From an uncultured Acidobacteriia bacterium (GTDB lineage: Bacteria > Acidobacteriota > Terriglobia > Bryobacterales > Bryobacteraceae): 41,897 nt of DNA. The notes under the pieces were generated by a model that made no database searches, had not been told where the DNA came from, and saw only the letters and a list, made by a program, of their open reading frames with translations. Location of the stretch: the NCBI GenBank assembly GCA_903929755.1, contig CAIYVZ010000089.1, positions 1 to 41,897 of the forward strand. Direction: 5' to 3'. This document shows positions 1 through 8,464 of the stretch, piece by piece; within the stretch, counting starts at the first letter, position 1, and every line of letters starts with the position of its first letter. The translations under genes and the position numbers were made by a program.

Positions 1-125
1 ATCAGCCTCGGTCCCGCCGGTCTCCTCGCACCGCCAGTCGAAAAATGCCCGGTAACCGCTTCGCCGATCCGGTTTACATGATTCCGAATGCATGTCGCCT
101 TTTTTCATCCCGACAGGCTCCTAGC

Positions 126-1268
126 GTGACTCGCCGGGATTTTGCCGGCAGCGCCGCTGCCGCCGTTGCTTCCCTGGCCGATTTGGCCAGCGGACAGGCG
201 GGTCATTCTGTTTTTGCCTACGCTGGCTGTTTTACGACTGCCAAACGAAAAGGCCGCGGCGATGGGATCCACGTCTACAAAATCGACTCGCGCACCGGGG
301 TTTGGAGTCAGACCCAGGTTCTTGGCGGGCTGGTGAATCCATCCTTCGTTACCGTGGGACCGGGCGGTAAGACTCTGTATTCGTCGCACGGTGATGAGGA
401 GTACGTTACCGCGTACACAATCGATCCCGCGACAGGCAGTATTGCAGTCCTGAACAAAGGCGCCACCGGCGGCACGAATGGCGCCCATCTGGCGATCAGC
501 CCCAATGGCAAGTTCGCGATTGTGGCGAACTATACTTCGGGCACAGTGGCAGTCCTGCCCGTGAAGGCAGATGGCGGCCTGCAAGATTTCATTCAACTGA
601 TCAAGCTGGAAGGCGCTCCGGGACCGCACCGTGTGGAGCAACCAGGTTCGCATCCGCACCAGATTGTTTTCGCCCCGGGCGGTAAGTTTGTTCTGATTCC
701 CGATAAAGGTCTTGACCGGGTCTTCATCTTTCGGTTCGACGCGGATAGCGGCAAACTGACGCCCGCCGAGTCGGCTTCCATCCAGACCAGATCCGGCGCG
801 GGCCCCCGCCACTTGGCCTTTCACCCAACCCTTCCCGTGGTATGGGTTCTGAATGAGCTCGGAAACAGCGTGACGACTTGCAGTTGGGACGCAGCCAAAG
901 GTACGCTGCAGGCGCTTCGGATCTTGCCCACACTCCCCGAAGATTTTACCGGGGACAGCACGGCGGCGGAGCTCACCCTCACCCCTGGCTCGAAATTCCT
1001 CTACACCTCCAATCGCGGCCACGACAGTATTGCGGCCTTTGCGATTGATCCGAAAACTGGTTTTCTGCGGTCCGTGGGCTGGACTCCAGCCGGCGGCAAG
1101 GTGCCCCGGTATATCACCGTCGAGCCCTCCGGCCGTTATCTGCTTTCCACCAACGAACAGTCCGACACCATTACCCGGTTCCGGATCCAGGCAGCCAGCG
1201 GCGCGCTTCACCCCGAGGGTTCGCCGATCCCGAACGGTACTCCTGTAACTCTCGCGTTCAAGATCTGA
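126..1268 (+). CDS. Tat-exported lactonase-family seven-bladed beta-propeller protein (6-phosphogluconolactonase type)
   Basis: This is a YbhE/Pgl-type lactonase-family protein, predicted to form a beta-propeller that hydrolyses a sugar lactone or a related ester in the cell envelope. The repeated blades are visible as runs such as VNPSFVTVGPGGKTLYSS, GAHLAISPNGKFAIVANY, HPHQIVFAPGGKFVLIPD and GPRHLAFHPTLPVVWVLNE, which is typical of the family. I chose the GTG at 126 because it places a clean twin-arginine signal (TRRDFAGSAAAAVASLA) at the extreme N-terminus; an in-frame ATG at 45 would add 27 residues without signal character. Family members can be cytosolic enzymes, so export here suggests an extracytoplasmic substrate; the true substrate cannot be read from sequence. 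It is followed 38 bp downstream by the bacilliredoxin gene on the same strand. Confidence 0.85.
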   Translation: MTRRDFAGSAAAAVASLADLASGQAGHSVFAYAGCFTTAKRKGRGDGIHVYKIDSRTGVWSQTQVLGGLVNPSFVTVGPGGKTLYSSHGDEEYVTAYTIDPATGSIAVLNKGATGGTNGAHLAISPNGKFAIVANYTSGTVAVLPVKADGGLQDFIQLIKLEGAPGPHRVEQPGSHPHQIVFAPGGKFVLIPDKGLDRVFIFRFDADSGKLTPAESASIQTRSGAGPRHLAFHPTLPVVWVLNELGNSVTTCSWDAAKGTLQALRILPTLPEDFTGDSTAAELTLTPGSKFLYTSNRGHDSIAAFAIDPKTGFLRSVGWTPAGGKVPRYITVEPSGRYLLSTNEQSDTITRFRIQAASGALHPEGSPIPNGTPVTLAFKI

Positions 1269-1306
1269 ATCTTCGCGACGTCCAACCGAATCTGACTACT
1301 CACAGC

Positions 1307-1684
1307 ATGTTCAACTGGTTCAAGAAAAGCGACTCAGAGACCGAAGGCAAATCGGCCGGTCCCATTCAGGAAATTGATGCCGACACCGATCTTGACGCGC
1401 TTATCGCGCAGGACACCGTCATGCTTTTCAAGCACAGCACGGCATGTCCTACCAGCTGGGCTGCTCATCTTCAGGTAATGAAGTTCGTAGATGCGCACCC
1501 TGAATTCCCGTTGCTCATGGTGTCAGTAATCCAGCAACGAGCAGCGTCTAACCAGATTGCGGAGAAGACCGGAGTCCGGCACCAGTCGCCGCAGATTATC
1601 TTTCTGCGCCAGGGAAGCGTTGTTTCGGCTATTTCGCACGGTTCCATCACGCTGGCCCAACTGGACCACTTGATCGCGAGCTGA
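1307..1684 (+). CDS. ytxJ: Monothiol bacilliredoxin, YtxJ/BrxC-like (DUF2847)
   Basis: This 125-residue thioredoxin-fold protein matches the YtxJ (BrxC) family, which removes bacillithiol mixed disulfides from proteins. The family hallmarks are visible: LFKHSTACPTS around residue 47, the segment ASNQIAEKTGVRHQSPQII that carries the cis-proline, and the closing SHGSIT. Only one cysteine (C47) is present in the whole protein, so the reaction must be monothiol. The first 20 residues are charged and there is no export signal, which places it in the cytoplasm. No bacillithiol biosynthesis gene (bshA, bshB, bshC) lies in the window. It sits between two exported proteins without clear operon linkage. 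Confidence 0.88.
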   Translation: MFNWFKKSDSETEGKSAGPIQEIDADTDLDALIAQDTVMLFKHSTACPTSWAAHLQVMKFVDAHPEFPLLMVSVIQQRAASNQIAEKTGVRHQSPQIIFLRQGSVVSAISHGSITLAQLDHLIAS

Positions 1685-1753
1685 GCCTCGGGCGCCCCCC
1701 CGGAAAAGCCCCACCTTTACCGCTTACGGAACTGATAGAATCGTTCCACCCCC

Positions 1754-4700
1754 ATGCGGTCGAAATCGCGCATCCTCATTTCCCTGATTTTTTTCACGCT
1801 GCCCGTCAACGCAGCCACGCCGGAAGAAGCGAACGCATTCTTCGAAACGAATATCCGGCCGCTTTTCTCGCGCCAGTGCGGGGCCTGCCATTCCACCACA
1901 GCCGCCATGGGAGGATTACGTCTGGATGGCCGGGAAAACCTTCTGAAAGGGGGCTCGCGGGGCCCTTCCGTGGTTCCTGGTAAAGCAGCCGAGAGTCTGC
2001 TGCTGACAGCCGTGATGCAGTCCGGCAGTCTGAAAATGCCCCCCTCGGGCAAGCTGAAAGACGCCGATATTGCTTTCATCGGCAAATGGATTGAAATGGG
2101 GGCACCCTGGCCCGCCGCCACTGAGGCGAGTACGAAGGCTGCCGCCCCCAAATACTGGGCCTTTGTCCCGCCTGCCGAGCCCAAAGCTCCTGCTGTACAG
2201 AACTCTTCCTGGGTGAAGTCGCCCATTGACGCGTTCGTGCTGAGCGCGCTGGAGAAGAAGGGTATGAAGCCTGCGCCCGCCGCAGACAAGCGGACATTGC
2301 TCCGCCGCGCCACCTTCGATTTGACTGGCTTGCCTCCCACGCCCGAAGAAGTGAAAGCCTTCCTCGACGACACCGCGGGGAACGCGTTCGCTAAAGTTAT
2401 CGACCGCCTGCTCGCGTCACCCCATTACGGCGAACGTTGGGCGCGCCACTGGCTCGACGTGGCGCGTTATGCCGATTCAAACGGTCTGGACGAAAACCTC
2501 GTCTATCGCCACGCCTGGCGCTATCGCGACTACGTGATTCAGGCTTTTAACAAGGACAAGCCCTACGATCAGTTCGTGAAAGAGCAACTGGCTGGCGATC
2601 TGCTCCCCGCCGCCGATGACGCCACCCAGTTTGAACACTGGACCGCTACCGGTTTCCTCACCCTGGGCGCCAAGATGCTGGCCGAAGACGACCCCATCAA
2701 AATGCAAATGGACATTGTGGACGAGCAGGTGGATACCACCGCCCGCGCCTTCATGGGCATGACGGTAGGTTGCGCCCGTTGCCACGACCACAAGTTCGAC
2801 CCGATTCCCACCGCCGACTACTACTCCATGGCCGGCATCTTCCTCAGCTCGAAGACCATGGAGGATTACAAAGTGGTCGCCCGCTGGCACGAATACGTTC
2901 TTGCTCCGGCCGAAGAGCGCAAGAAGCTGCAGGAGCACCTGGACAAGATCACCGCGAAGTCGAAAGAGATAACGGCGGTCGGCACAACGCAAAACGAAAT
3001 TCTGGTGAAGGCAGCACGTACCAAAGTGGGGCCCTATCTTCTGGCGGCGCTCGATTTACTCCATTACGAAAAGCTGGAACTGAAGGCGGGTAGCCAGACG
3101 GGCAAAAAGCCCACGGTCCAGCGCACCGCCGAGAGCTTCGAACAGGGTAATATCCTGCGCAAGCTGACGAAAGAGACGGCCAACACGCCGGAGAAATCGA
3201 AGGGACCCTACTTCGCCGAATACGAAGTCACGGTGTCTGCAGCCGGACAATACCAGGTCGATTTCCTGGAGCAGGAAAGCGGTAATGGAACAGCCGCCAT
3301 TTGGGTGAACGGGGTTCTGGAAATCGGGGGGCTGGCGGCGGTGAGTAACCGGGAAGCTTCACCGGACGCCGGGGGCTGGGTGGTGGCAGGCGTTGTGCCG
3401 CTCAAAGCGGGCAAGAATACGCTGCGCCTCGAACACAAGAACCGGTTCCCCTATTTCGAAGCCTTCACGGTAACGCCATTTTCCGGCAAAGAGGCACCCC
3501 GCTCGGTGGAGCAGGTGGCCCGGCAGTATGGTGTGAATCCCGGCTATCTGGAACATTGGGTGGAAGACCTTCGGCGCTCGCGTGGCGCCCCGAACGCGGT
3601 TGTTCTGCCGCTCTTTGCCTACGAAGACAAGAAGACGCTGAGTGGTGATGCGCTCCTGGGCTGGACCTCAGCCGCGAAGGCGCGCTTTAGCAATTTCGAA
3701 CCCAAATCCCGCGAAGACCTGGCCGCAAAGTACCAGCAGCTTTTTGATGAAGCCGACAAAGCCTGGCAGGCTGAGCTGGAGAAACGCAAGGCGGCCAGCA
3801 GCGGTGAAGTGAAGAAGGCAGAGCGCAACGCTACGAAAGACGAAGAGCCGCTCACGGACACCGTTCTGGAAGCCTTCCGCGAAGTATCTTATGCCAAGGC
3901 CGGACCCTTCCGGGCCCCGGACAACGCCCGCCAGTATTACCCCAAAGACGTGCAGGCGGAACTCACCAAACTTGATGAGGAAAAGAAGGCCCTCGACGAA
4001 GCCACTCCCGATCTGCCCAAAGCTATGGGCGTCCGGGAAGGGGCGCAGATTGAGAACGCTCACATCAATATCCGCGGCAGCCACTGGACGCTGGGCGACG
4101 AGGTTCCCCGCCGCTTCCTCCGCGTGGTCTCGGGCGAGAATCAGCATCCCGTTCCCGAGGGCCAGAGCGGGCGTCTGCAGCTTGCTGAATGGCTGACTCA
4201 GCCCGGGCATCCGCTGACGAGTCGCGTGATGGCCAACCGGCTCTGGCGCTGGCATTTTGGCAAAGGCATTGTGCCTTCCACCGATAACTTTGGGCGTCTC
4301 GGCGAAATGCCCACCAATCAGCCCCTGCTCGATTACCTGGCCGTTCAGTTCGTTGACAAGAAGTGGTCCATGAAAGACATGCACCGCATGATGATGTTGT
4401 CGAATACCTACCAGATGAGCGCGGCATACGACGAAAAAGCCAACGAAGTTGACCCCGAAAACGTTCTGCTGTGGCGGGCCAATCGCCAGCGCCTGGAAGC
4501 GGAAGAGATTCGCGACGCAGTCACCGCTGTCACCGGTGAAATCGATATGAAGGCGGGCGGTACTCTGCTCGACTACAAAGACCGCCAGTACGTTGCCAAT
4601 ACGTCGAAACGCGGCGCGAACGATTACGACAATCCCCGCCGCGCCGTCTATCTGCCCGTGGTGCGAAGCTCCCTGTACGAGATGTTCCAGGCTTTCGATC

Positions 4701-5047
4701 TGCCGGACTCCGCGACTCCGAACGGTGACCGGAACTCCACCATCATCGCCCCCCAGGCGTTGTTTATGATGAACTCCACGCTGGTGCTGAAGAGCACGCG
4801 GAACATGGCGCAGAAGCTGCTGGACCGGAAGGATCTGAACGACCAGGGCCGTATCCGGGATGCGTGGGAACGGGCGTTATCGCGCCCGCCCTCATCGGCG
4901 GAAGTGGACCGCGCCCTGACGTTTGTATCGCAAATCGAAAAGGCGTTGCAGGAAAAAGAGAAGGACCCCGTGGCGCGGCATTTAATCGCCTGGGAAAGCT
5001 TCTGCAAGGCGCTGCTGGCGTCGAACGAATTTGTCTATTTGAATTAG
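1754..5047 (+). CDS. PSCyt1/DUF1549/DUF1553 multidomain secreted cytochrome-like protein
   Basis: This 1097-residue exported protein has a signal peptide (ISLIFFTLPVNAA) and the planctomycete-type domain order. A PSCyt1 cytochrome domain carries heme motif CGACH at residues 42-46. DUF1549 (PSCyt2) follows at about 155-370 and carries a second motif, CARCH, at 340-344. DUF1553 (PSD1) occupies about 775-1085. Between DUF1549 and DUF1553 lies an extra region of about 90 residues near 465-575 that looks like an all-beta, carbohydrate-binding or PA14-like module. The family is common in Planctomycetes and Acidobacteria and is suspected to act in degradation of complex organic matter, but no reaction is established. 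A DUF1501 gene starts 10 bp downstream, the usual partner arrangement, so the two are probably co-transcribed and act together. Confidence 0.92.
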   Translation: MRSKSRILISLIFFTLPVNAATPEEANAFFETNIRPLFSRQCGACHSTTAAMGGLRLDGRENLLKGGSRGPSVVPGKAAESLLLTAVMQSGSLKMPPSGKLKDADIAFIGKWIEMGAPWPAATEASTKAAAPKYWAFVPPAEPKAPAVQNSSWVKSPIDAFVLSALEKKGMKPAPAADKRTLLRRATFDLTGLPPTPEEVKAFLDDTAGNAFAKVIDRLLASPHYGERWARHWLDVARYADSNGLDENLVYRHAWRYRDYVIQAFNKDKPYDQFVKEQLAGDLLPAADDATQFEHWTATGFLTLGAKMLAEDDPIKMQMDIVDEQVDTTARAFMGMTVGCARCHDHKFDPIPTADYYSMAGIFLSSKTMEDYKVVARWHEYVLAPAEERKKLQEHLDKITAKSKEITAVGTTQNEILVKAARTKVGPYLLAALDLLHYEKLELKAGSQTGKKPTVQRTAESFEQGNILRKLTKETANTPEKSKGPYFAEYEVTVSAAGQYQVDFLEQESGNGTAAIWVNGVLEIGGLAAVSNREASPDAGGWVVAGVVPLKAGKNTLRLEHKNRFPYFEAFTVTPFSGKEAPRSVEQVARQYGVNPGYLEHWVEDLRRSRGAPNAVVLPLFAYEDKKTLSGDALLGWTSAAKARFSNFEPKSREDLAAKYQQLFDEADKAWQAELEKRKAASSGEVKKAERNATKDEEPLTDTVLEAFREVSYAKAGPFRAPDNARQYYPKDVQAELTKLDEEKKALDEATPDLPKAMGVREGAQIENAHINIRGSHWTLGDEVPRRFLRVVSGENQHPVPEGQSGRLQLAEWLTQPGHPLTSRVMANRLWRWHFGKGIVPSTDNFGRLGEMPTNQPLLDYLAVQFVDKKWSMKDMHRMMMLSNTYQMSAAYDEKANEVDPENVLLWRANRQRLEAEEIRDAVTAVTGEIDMKAGGTLLDYKDRQYVANTSKRGANDYDNPRRAVYLPVVRSSLYEMFQAFDLPDSATPNGDRNSTIIAPQALFMMNSTLVLKSTRNMAQKLLDRKDLNDQGRIRDAWERALSRPPSSAEVDRALTFVSQIEKALQEKEKDPVARHLIAWESFCKALLASNEFVYLN

Positions 5048-5057
5048 AGGCCCAAAC

Positions 5058-6482
5058 ATGAACCGTCACTGGAATGCACACCTGAACCGGACCCTCTCCC
5101 GCCGCGAACTGCTCCGTACCGCCAGCGCGGGCTTCGGCTCCGTGGCGCTCGCCGGCCTTCTCGGCGAACAGCAAATGCGGGCCGCGCAAAGCGCCAACCC
5201 TCTGGCGATAAAAGAGCCCCACTTCGCGCCCAAAGCGAAGCGTGTCATCTTCCTCTTCATGCACGGCGGGCCGTCGCAGGTGGATACCTTCGACTACAAG
5301 CCTTTGCTCAAACGCGACCACGGCAAGCCGCTGCCATTCCAGCGTCCCAAAGTGGTTTCGGGCCAGACTTTCAACCTGTTGAAGTCGCCCTGGGACTTCA
5401 AACAATACGGGCAGAGCGGCATGTGGGTCAGCGACCTCTTTCCGCAACTCGCCAAAAAAGTTGACGACCTGTGTTTCATCAAATCCATGTGGGGCTCCAA
5501 TTCGCGCCACGGTGGTGCGTTGCTGGAAATCCATACGGGCAGCGACACGTTCGTCCGGCCCTCCATGGGTTCCTGGGTCACGTACGGTCTGGGCAGTGAG
5601 AACCAGAATATGCCGGGCTATGTGACCATCTGCCCCACGCAGAGCCATGGCGGCGCGAATAATTTCGCCTCCGGTTTCCTGCCTGCTCCCTACGCGGGAA
5701 CCCCCATCGGCTCGGTCGGTATCAAGGCCCGTGACGCGAAGTTGCCGTATATCACCAACTCTGAAACTCCGAAAGATATCCAGAGGATGGAGATCGATTT
5801 CTCCCAGGAACTGAACCGCTCGCAATTGGCGCAGACCGGCCACGATGCCGCGCTGGAAGGCCGCATCGAATCCTTCGAGCTGGCTTTCCGTATGCAGGCC
5901 GAAGCGCCCGGATTACAGGACATCAGCGGTGAATCCGAAGCCACCCAGAAGCTCTATGGCCTGGATAACCGCATCACGGAGGACTTTGGCCGCCAGTGTC
6001 TGATGGCCCGCCGGTTGTCAGAAAAAGGCGTCCGTTTCGTGCAGGTCAGCCACACCTACAAGTGGGATCAGCACTCCGATCTGGTCCGCGACCACTCGCA
6101 GAATGCAAAGGAAGTGGATCAGCCCATCGCCGGGTTGCTGGCCGACCTGAAGGCGCGCGGTCTGCTGAAAGATACCCTCGTCGTATGGGGCGGGGAATTC
6201 GGAAGGACCCCTACCGCCGAAGGTTCCGATGGCCGGGACCACAACCCCGAGGCATTCACTTACTTCCTGGCGGGCGGCGGCGTGAAGCCCGGCTTCTCCT
6301 ACGGCGCGACCGACGATTACGGCTATTACTCGATGGAGAACAAGGTGCACTTCCACGATCTCCACGCCACCATGCTGCACTTGCTGGGTCTGGATCACAA
6401 GCGCCTGACTTATCGGTATGCAGGCCGCGATTTTCGATTGACTGATACCAAGGGTGAACTGGTGCCCGGCATCATCGCTTAG
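5058..6482 (+). CDS. DUF1501 Tat-exported protein (sulfatase-fold), partner of the DUF1549/DUF1553 protein
   Basis: The 474-residue product starts with a twin-arginine signal (SRRELLRTASAGFGSVALAGLL) and then has the DUF1501 signature VIFLFMHGGPSQVDTFDYKP. Later hallmarks are WGGEFGRTP near residue 380, GRDHNPEAFTYFLAGGGVKPG, and a C-terminal HFHDLHATMLHLLGLDH. DUF1501 is related to the alkaline phosphatase/sulfatase fold and these Asp and His motifs are plausible metal ligands, but no substrate is proven. It begins 10 bp after the DUF1549/DUF1553 gene and is almost certainly in the same transcript. A second, diverged copy of this pair is at 28775-32366. Confidence 0.92.
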   Translation: MNRHWNAHLNRTLSRRELLRTASAGFGSVALAGLLGEQQMRAAQSANPLAIKEPHFAPKAKRVIFLFMHGGPSQVDTFDYKPLLKRDHGKPLPFQRPKVVSGQTFNLLKSPWDFKQYGQSGMWVSDLFPQLAKKVDDLCFIKSMWGSNSRHGGALLEIHTGSDTFVRPSMGSWVTYGLGSENQNMPGYVTICPTQSHGGANNFASGFLPAPYAGTPIGSVGIKARDAKLPYITNSETPKDIQRMEIDFSQELNRSQLAQTGHDAALEGRIESFELAFRMQAEAPGLQDISGESEATQKLYGLDNRITEDFGRQCLMARRLSEKGVRFVQVSHTYKWDQHSDLVRDHSQNAKEVDQPIAGLLADLKARGLLKDTLVVWGGEFGRTPTAEGSDGRDHNPEAFTYFLAGGGVKPGFSYGATDDYGYYSMENKVHFHDLHATMLHLLGLDHKRLTYRYAGRDFRLTDTKGELVPGIIA

Positions 6483-6514
6483 GCGTAGTTTGGTAAGGTA
6501 GGCTTAGACTTGCC

Positions 6515-6742
6515 ATGACATTTGAAGAGCGAATGGACGCGATCACAATGAACCTCGAGCTGATGGGGCATCGGGTCGAGGATAACCGGCGTGACTGGGA
6601 AGAGCGCCAGAAGGCGGTTGCTCTGGAAATGGCCGACTTGCGGGAGCGAACGGATGTTCTGCTGAAAGCCACCACCCAAATGCTCGCCGTGGCAGAAGCC
6701 CACGACCGGCGAATCGCCCGGCTCGAACACATTAGCGCATAG
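6515..6742 (+). CDS. Small coiled-coil protein, function unknown
   Basis: This 75-residue protein is strongly charged and shows a heptad-like pattern through nearly its whole length (ERMDAITMNLELMGHRV, then DRRIARLEH at the end). It has no signal peptide, no membrane segment and no cysteine. Short coiled-coil proteins of this style are frequent in acidobacterial genomes and have no assigned role. It starts 32 bp after the DUF1501 stop, so it could be read as a tail of that operon. I rate it real because of the codon-consistent frame and the continuous helix pattern, but the function is unknown. Confidence 0.65.
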   Translation: MTFEERMDAITMNLELMGHRVEDNRRDWEERQKAVALEMADLRERTDVLLKATTQMLAVAEAHDRRIARLEHISA

Positions 6743-6781
6743 CGCCCGCCACGTTGTCCCTGTTTAGTCAAGGTTTTCGCT

Positions 6782-7200
6782 TATTGTCTCCAGTTCCTGG
6801 ATGCCTGTCGATCACTATTGCAATTTGCAATCGCTTTTGCGGGCACTCTTAACGCGGCCAGTTGGTCCGCCTGCAACGATTTCTCCACAACGTCAAACCC
6901 GAACGGTCCCTGGTCCTGTGGGTCCCGACCGGAATCCTGTTCATGCATCCGGGTTCGGACGACAATTACGCCGACGCTCACTATTCTCACTTACTTTGTC
7001 ATTGGCGCAGGGAGACAACGCTCGACTTTGCGGTCGGCTACGGTCAGTCCAACTTTGCCGGCGACAGCACGGCGATTTCCCTCGACATCACCCCAGATGG
7101 AGCGCAAACTCAAGTTCCCGAGCTGGCGGCGGTATCGCTCGCTGCCGGAGGATTTTTGCACTGGCCGGGCCTGCGGCGGCGCTCAGGCCTCTTTGGCTGA
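6782..7200 (+). pseudogene. Frameshifted relic of a PEP-CTERM anchored extracytoplasmic protein
   Basis: No single frame is open across this stretch, but pieces of one recognisable protein type occur in order across frames. Frame 2 reads LNAASWSACNDFSTTSNPNGPWS (about 6850-6925); frame 1 gives LFMHPGSDDNYADAHYS (6937-6987); frame 3 gives SLFSLTLSLAQGDN (about 6978-7019); frame 1 resumes with TLDFAVGYGQSNFAGDSTAI and DITPDG (7018-7101). It ends with VPELAAVSLAAGGFLHWPG and an Arg cluster, a degraded PEP-CTERM sorting tail. The DFSTTSNPNGPWS and DFAVGYG motifs are familiar from acidobacterial PEP-CTERM proteins. Missing sequence between the pieces indicates deletions as well as frameshifts. The last codons overlap the 3' end of the convergent MFS gene. 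Confidence 0.7.
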
Positions 7201-8430
7201 TGACAACTCCGGCGACTTCATCCGCAGCCAGCAAAGCACGGCCACCAGATTCATGCCGGCCGTGACGATGAAATAGGCGGACGCCGTGCCTGTAAGCCCG
7301 AACAGAAACGGGAACGCGTTCGCGCTGACGAACGAGCCCAGGTTACCCATCATGTTCATGGCGCCGGAGACGCCGCCCGACTTCGCTCCCGCGATATCGG
7401 CGCAAAACACCCAGCTCGGGCTCACCGTCATATCCGCGCCAAAGGCGGCGACGGCGAACCAGATAATCGCGGTCTCGGCCGTTCCCGCCTGAGTCAAAGC
7501 CAGCAACGCCAGCGCCGACGAAGTGAACCCAACAATGGCAGGGAATCGCCGCGACCAGGCGCGCCAGGGAGAACGGTAGAGACGATCCACCATCCATCCG
7601 GTCAGCCACTGCGCGAAAGCCGCCATCAGCAGCGGCACCATGGAATACGCAGCCGCTCTCGCATCGCTCAGCTGATACTGCTTCTTCAGATACGGCAGCA
7701 TCCAGGAGAGGACCAGGAATGTAGTGAAGTTGGTGGCAAAGTACTGCGCCATCGCCAGGCTGATTCCCTTGTGCCGGAACAGGCTCACCGAAGGCCCGGA
7801 ATCGACGGCTGCTTCGCCGCTGGCTGCGCCCCCGGGATGATCGCGGAACCACAGGAACCACACAACAGCCCAGGTGGCTCCCATGCCGCCCAGGATGAAG
7901 AAGGACGGTCGCCAGGACCATCGGGTCAGCATCCACGCCAGCAACGGAAACGACAGTGCCGCTCCCAGCCGGGAACCGGAGAACAGCACCCCGTTGGCGC
8001 GGCCTCTCTCGCCCGCCGGCAGCCAGTTCACAATGGCGCGGGCACTCCCCGGAAAGGCTCCTGCTTCACCCACGCCAAACAGAAATCGAATCACCACCAG
8101 GGACGCCAGGTTCCACGCAGCCCCGGTCATCGCGGTCAGTGCGCTCCAGACAAACACCACGCCCGTCAGCGCCAGTCGCGGGCCGAACTTGTCAGCCAGA
8201 CGCCCGGTGGGAATCTGCGCCAGCGCATAGCCGAGGGCGAAGGCGCTGAAGACCAGGCCCATCGCACTGTCTGACAACTTCAACTCCGCGGCAATCGGGT
8301 CTTTCGCCGCGGAAATGCACACTCTGTCGACATAGGTGATCATCGACAGCACGAACAGGAATAGTACGACGCCGTAGCGTCTTGTGCCGCCCGAGGTTGG
8401 AATGTCTGGCGTCGAAATCTTCTGCTCCAT
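7183..8430 (-). CDS. MFS transporter, ACS (anion:cation symporter) type
   Basis: The 415-residue product is a twelve-helix major facilitator. The opening FVLSMITYVDRVCISAAKDPIAAEL and the signature GYALAQIPTGRLADKFGPR between helices 2 and 3 resemble the ACS family, whose members carry hexuronates, galactonate, glucarate and similar organic anions with protons. RFLFGVGEAGAFPGSARAI marks helix 4. It sits in the inner membrane. Its neighbours include an NHL propeller, an oxidoreductase, an amidohydrolase and a beta-decarboxylating dehydrogenase, which fits uptake of a sugar acid or hydroxy acid for catabolism; the exact substrate is inferred only. It is divergent from the NHL gene with 34 bp between start codons. 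Confidence 0.9.
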   Translation of the reverse strand: MEQKISTPDIPTSGGTRRYGVVLFLFVLSMITYVDRVCISAAKDPIAAELKLSDSAMGLVFSAFALGYALAQIPTGRLADKFGPRLALTGVVFVWSALTAMTGAAWNLASLVVIRFLFGVGEAGAFPGSARAIVNWLPAGERGRANGVLFSGSRLGAALSFPLLAWMLTRWSWRPSFFILGGMGATWAVVWFLWFRDHPGGAASGEAAVDSGPSVSLFRHKGISLAMAQYFATNFTTFLVLSWMLPYLKKQYQLSDARAAAYSMVPLLMAAFAQWLTGWMVDRLYRSPWRAWSRRFPAIVGFTSSALALLALTQAGTAETAIIWFAVAAFGADMTVSPSWVFCADIAGAKSGGVSGAMNMMGNLGSFVSANAFPFLFGLTGTASAYFIVTAGMNLVAVLCWLRMKSPELSSAKEA

Positions 8431-8464
8431 GCGTCACTACATCTAATCATGAGAGAATTCCCCA

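Noticed and set aside
105-1211. Long minus-strand open frame of 368 codons inside the lactonase gene
   Set aside because: It lies fully antisense to a protein with clear propeller repeats and shows no domain of its own; high-GC shadows of this length are common.
3668-4384. Minus-strand open frame of 238 codons inside the first DUF1549/DUF1553 gene
   Set aside because: It has no recognisable motif and is a shadow of a well-supported domain.
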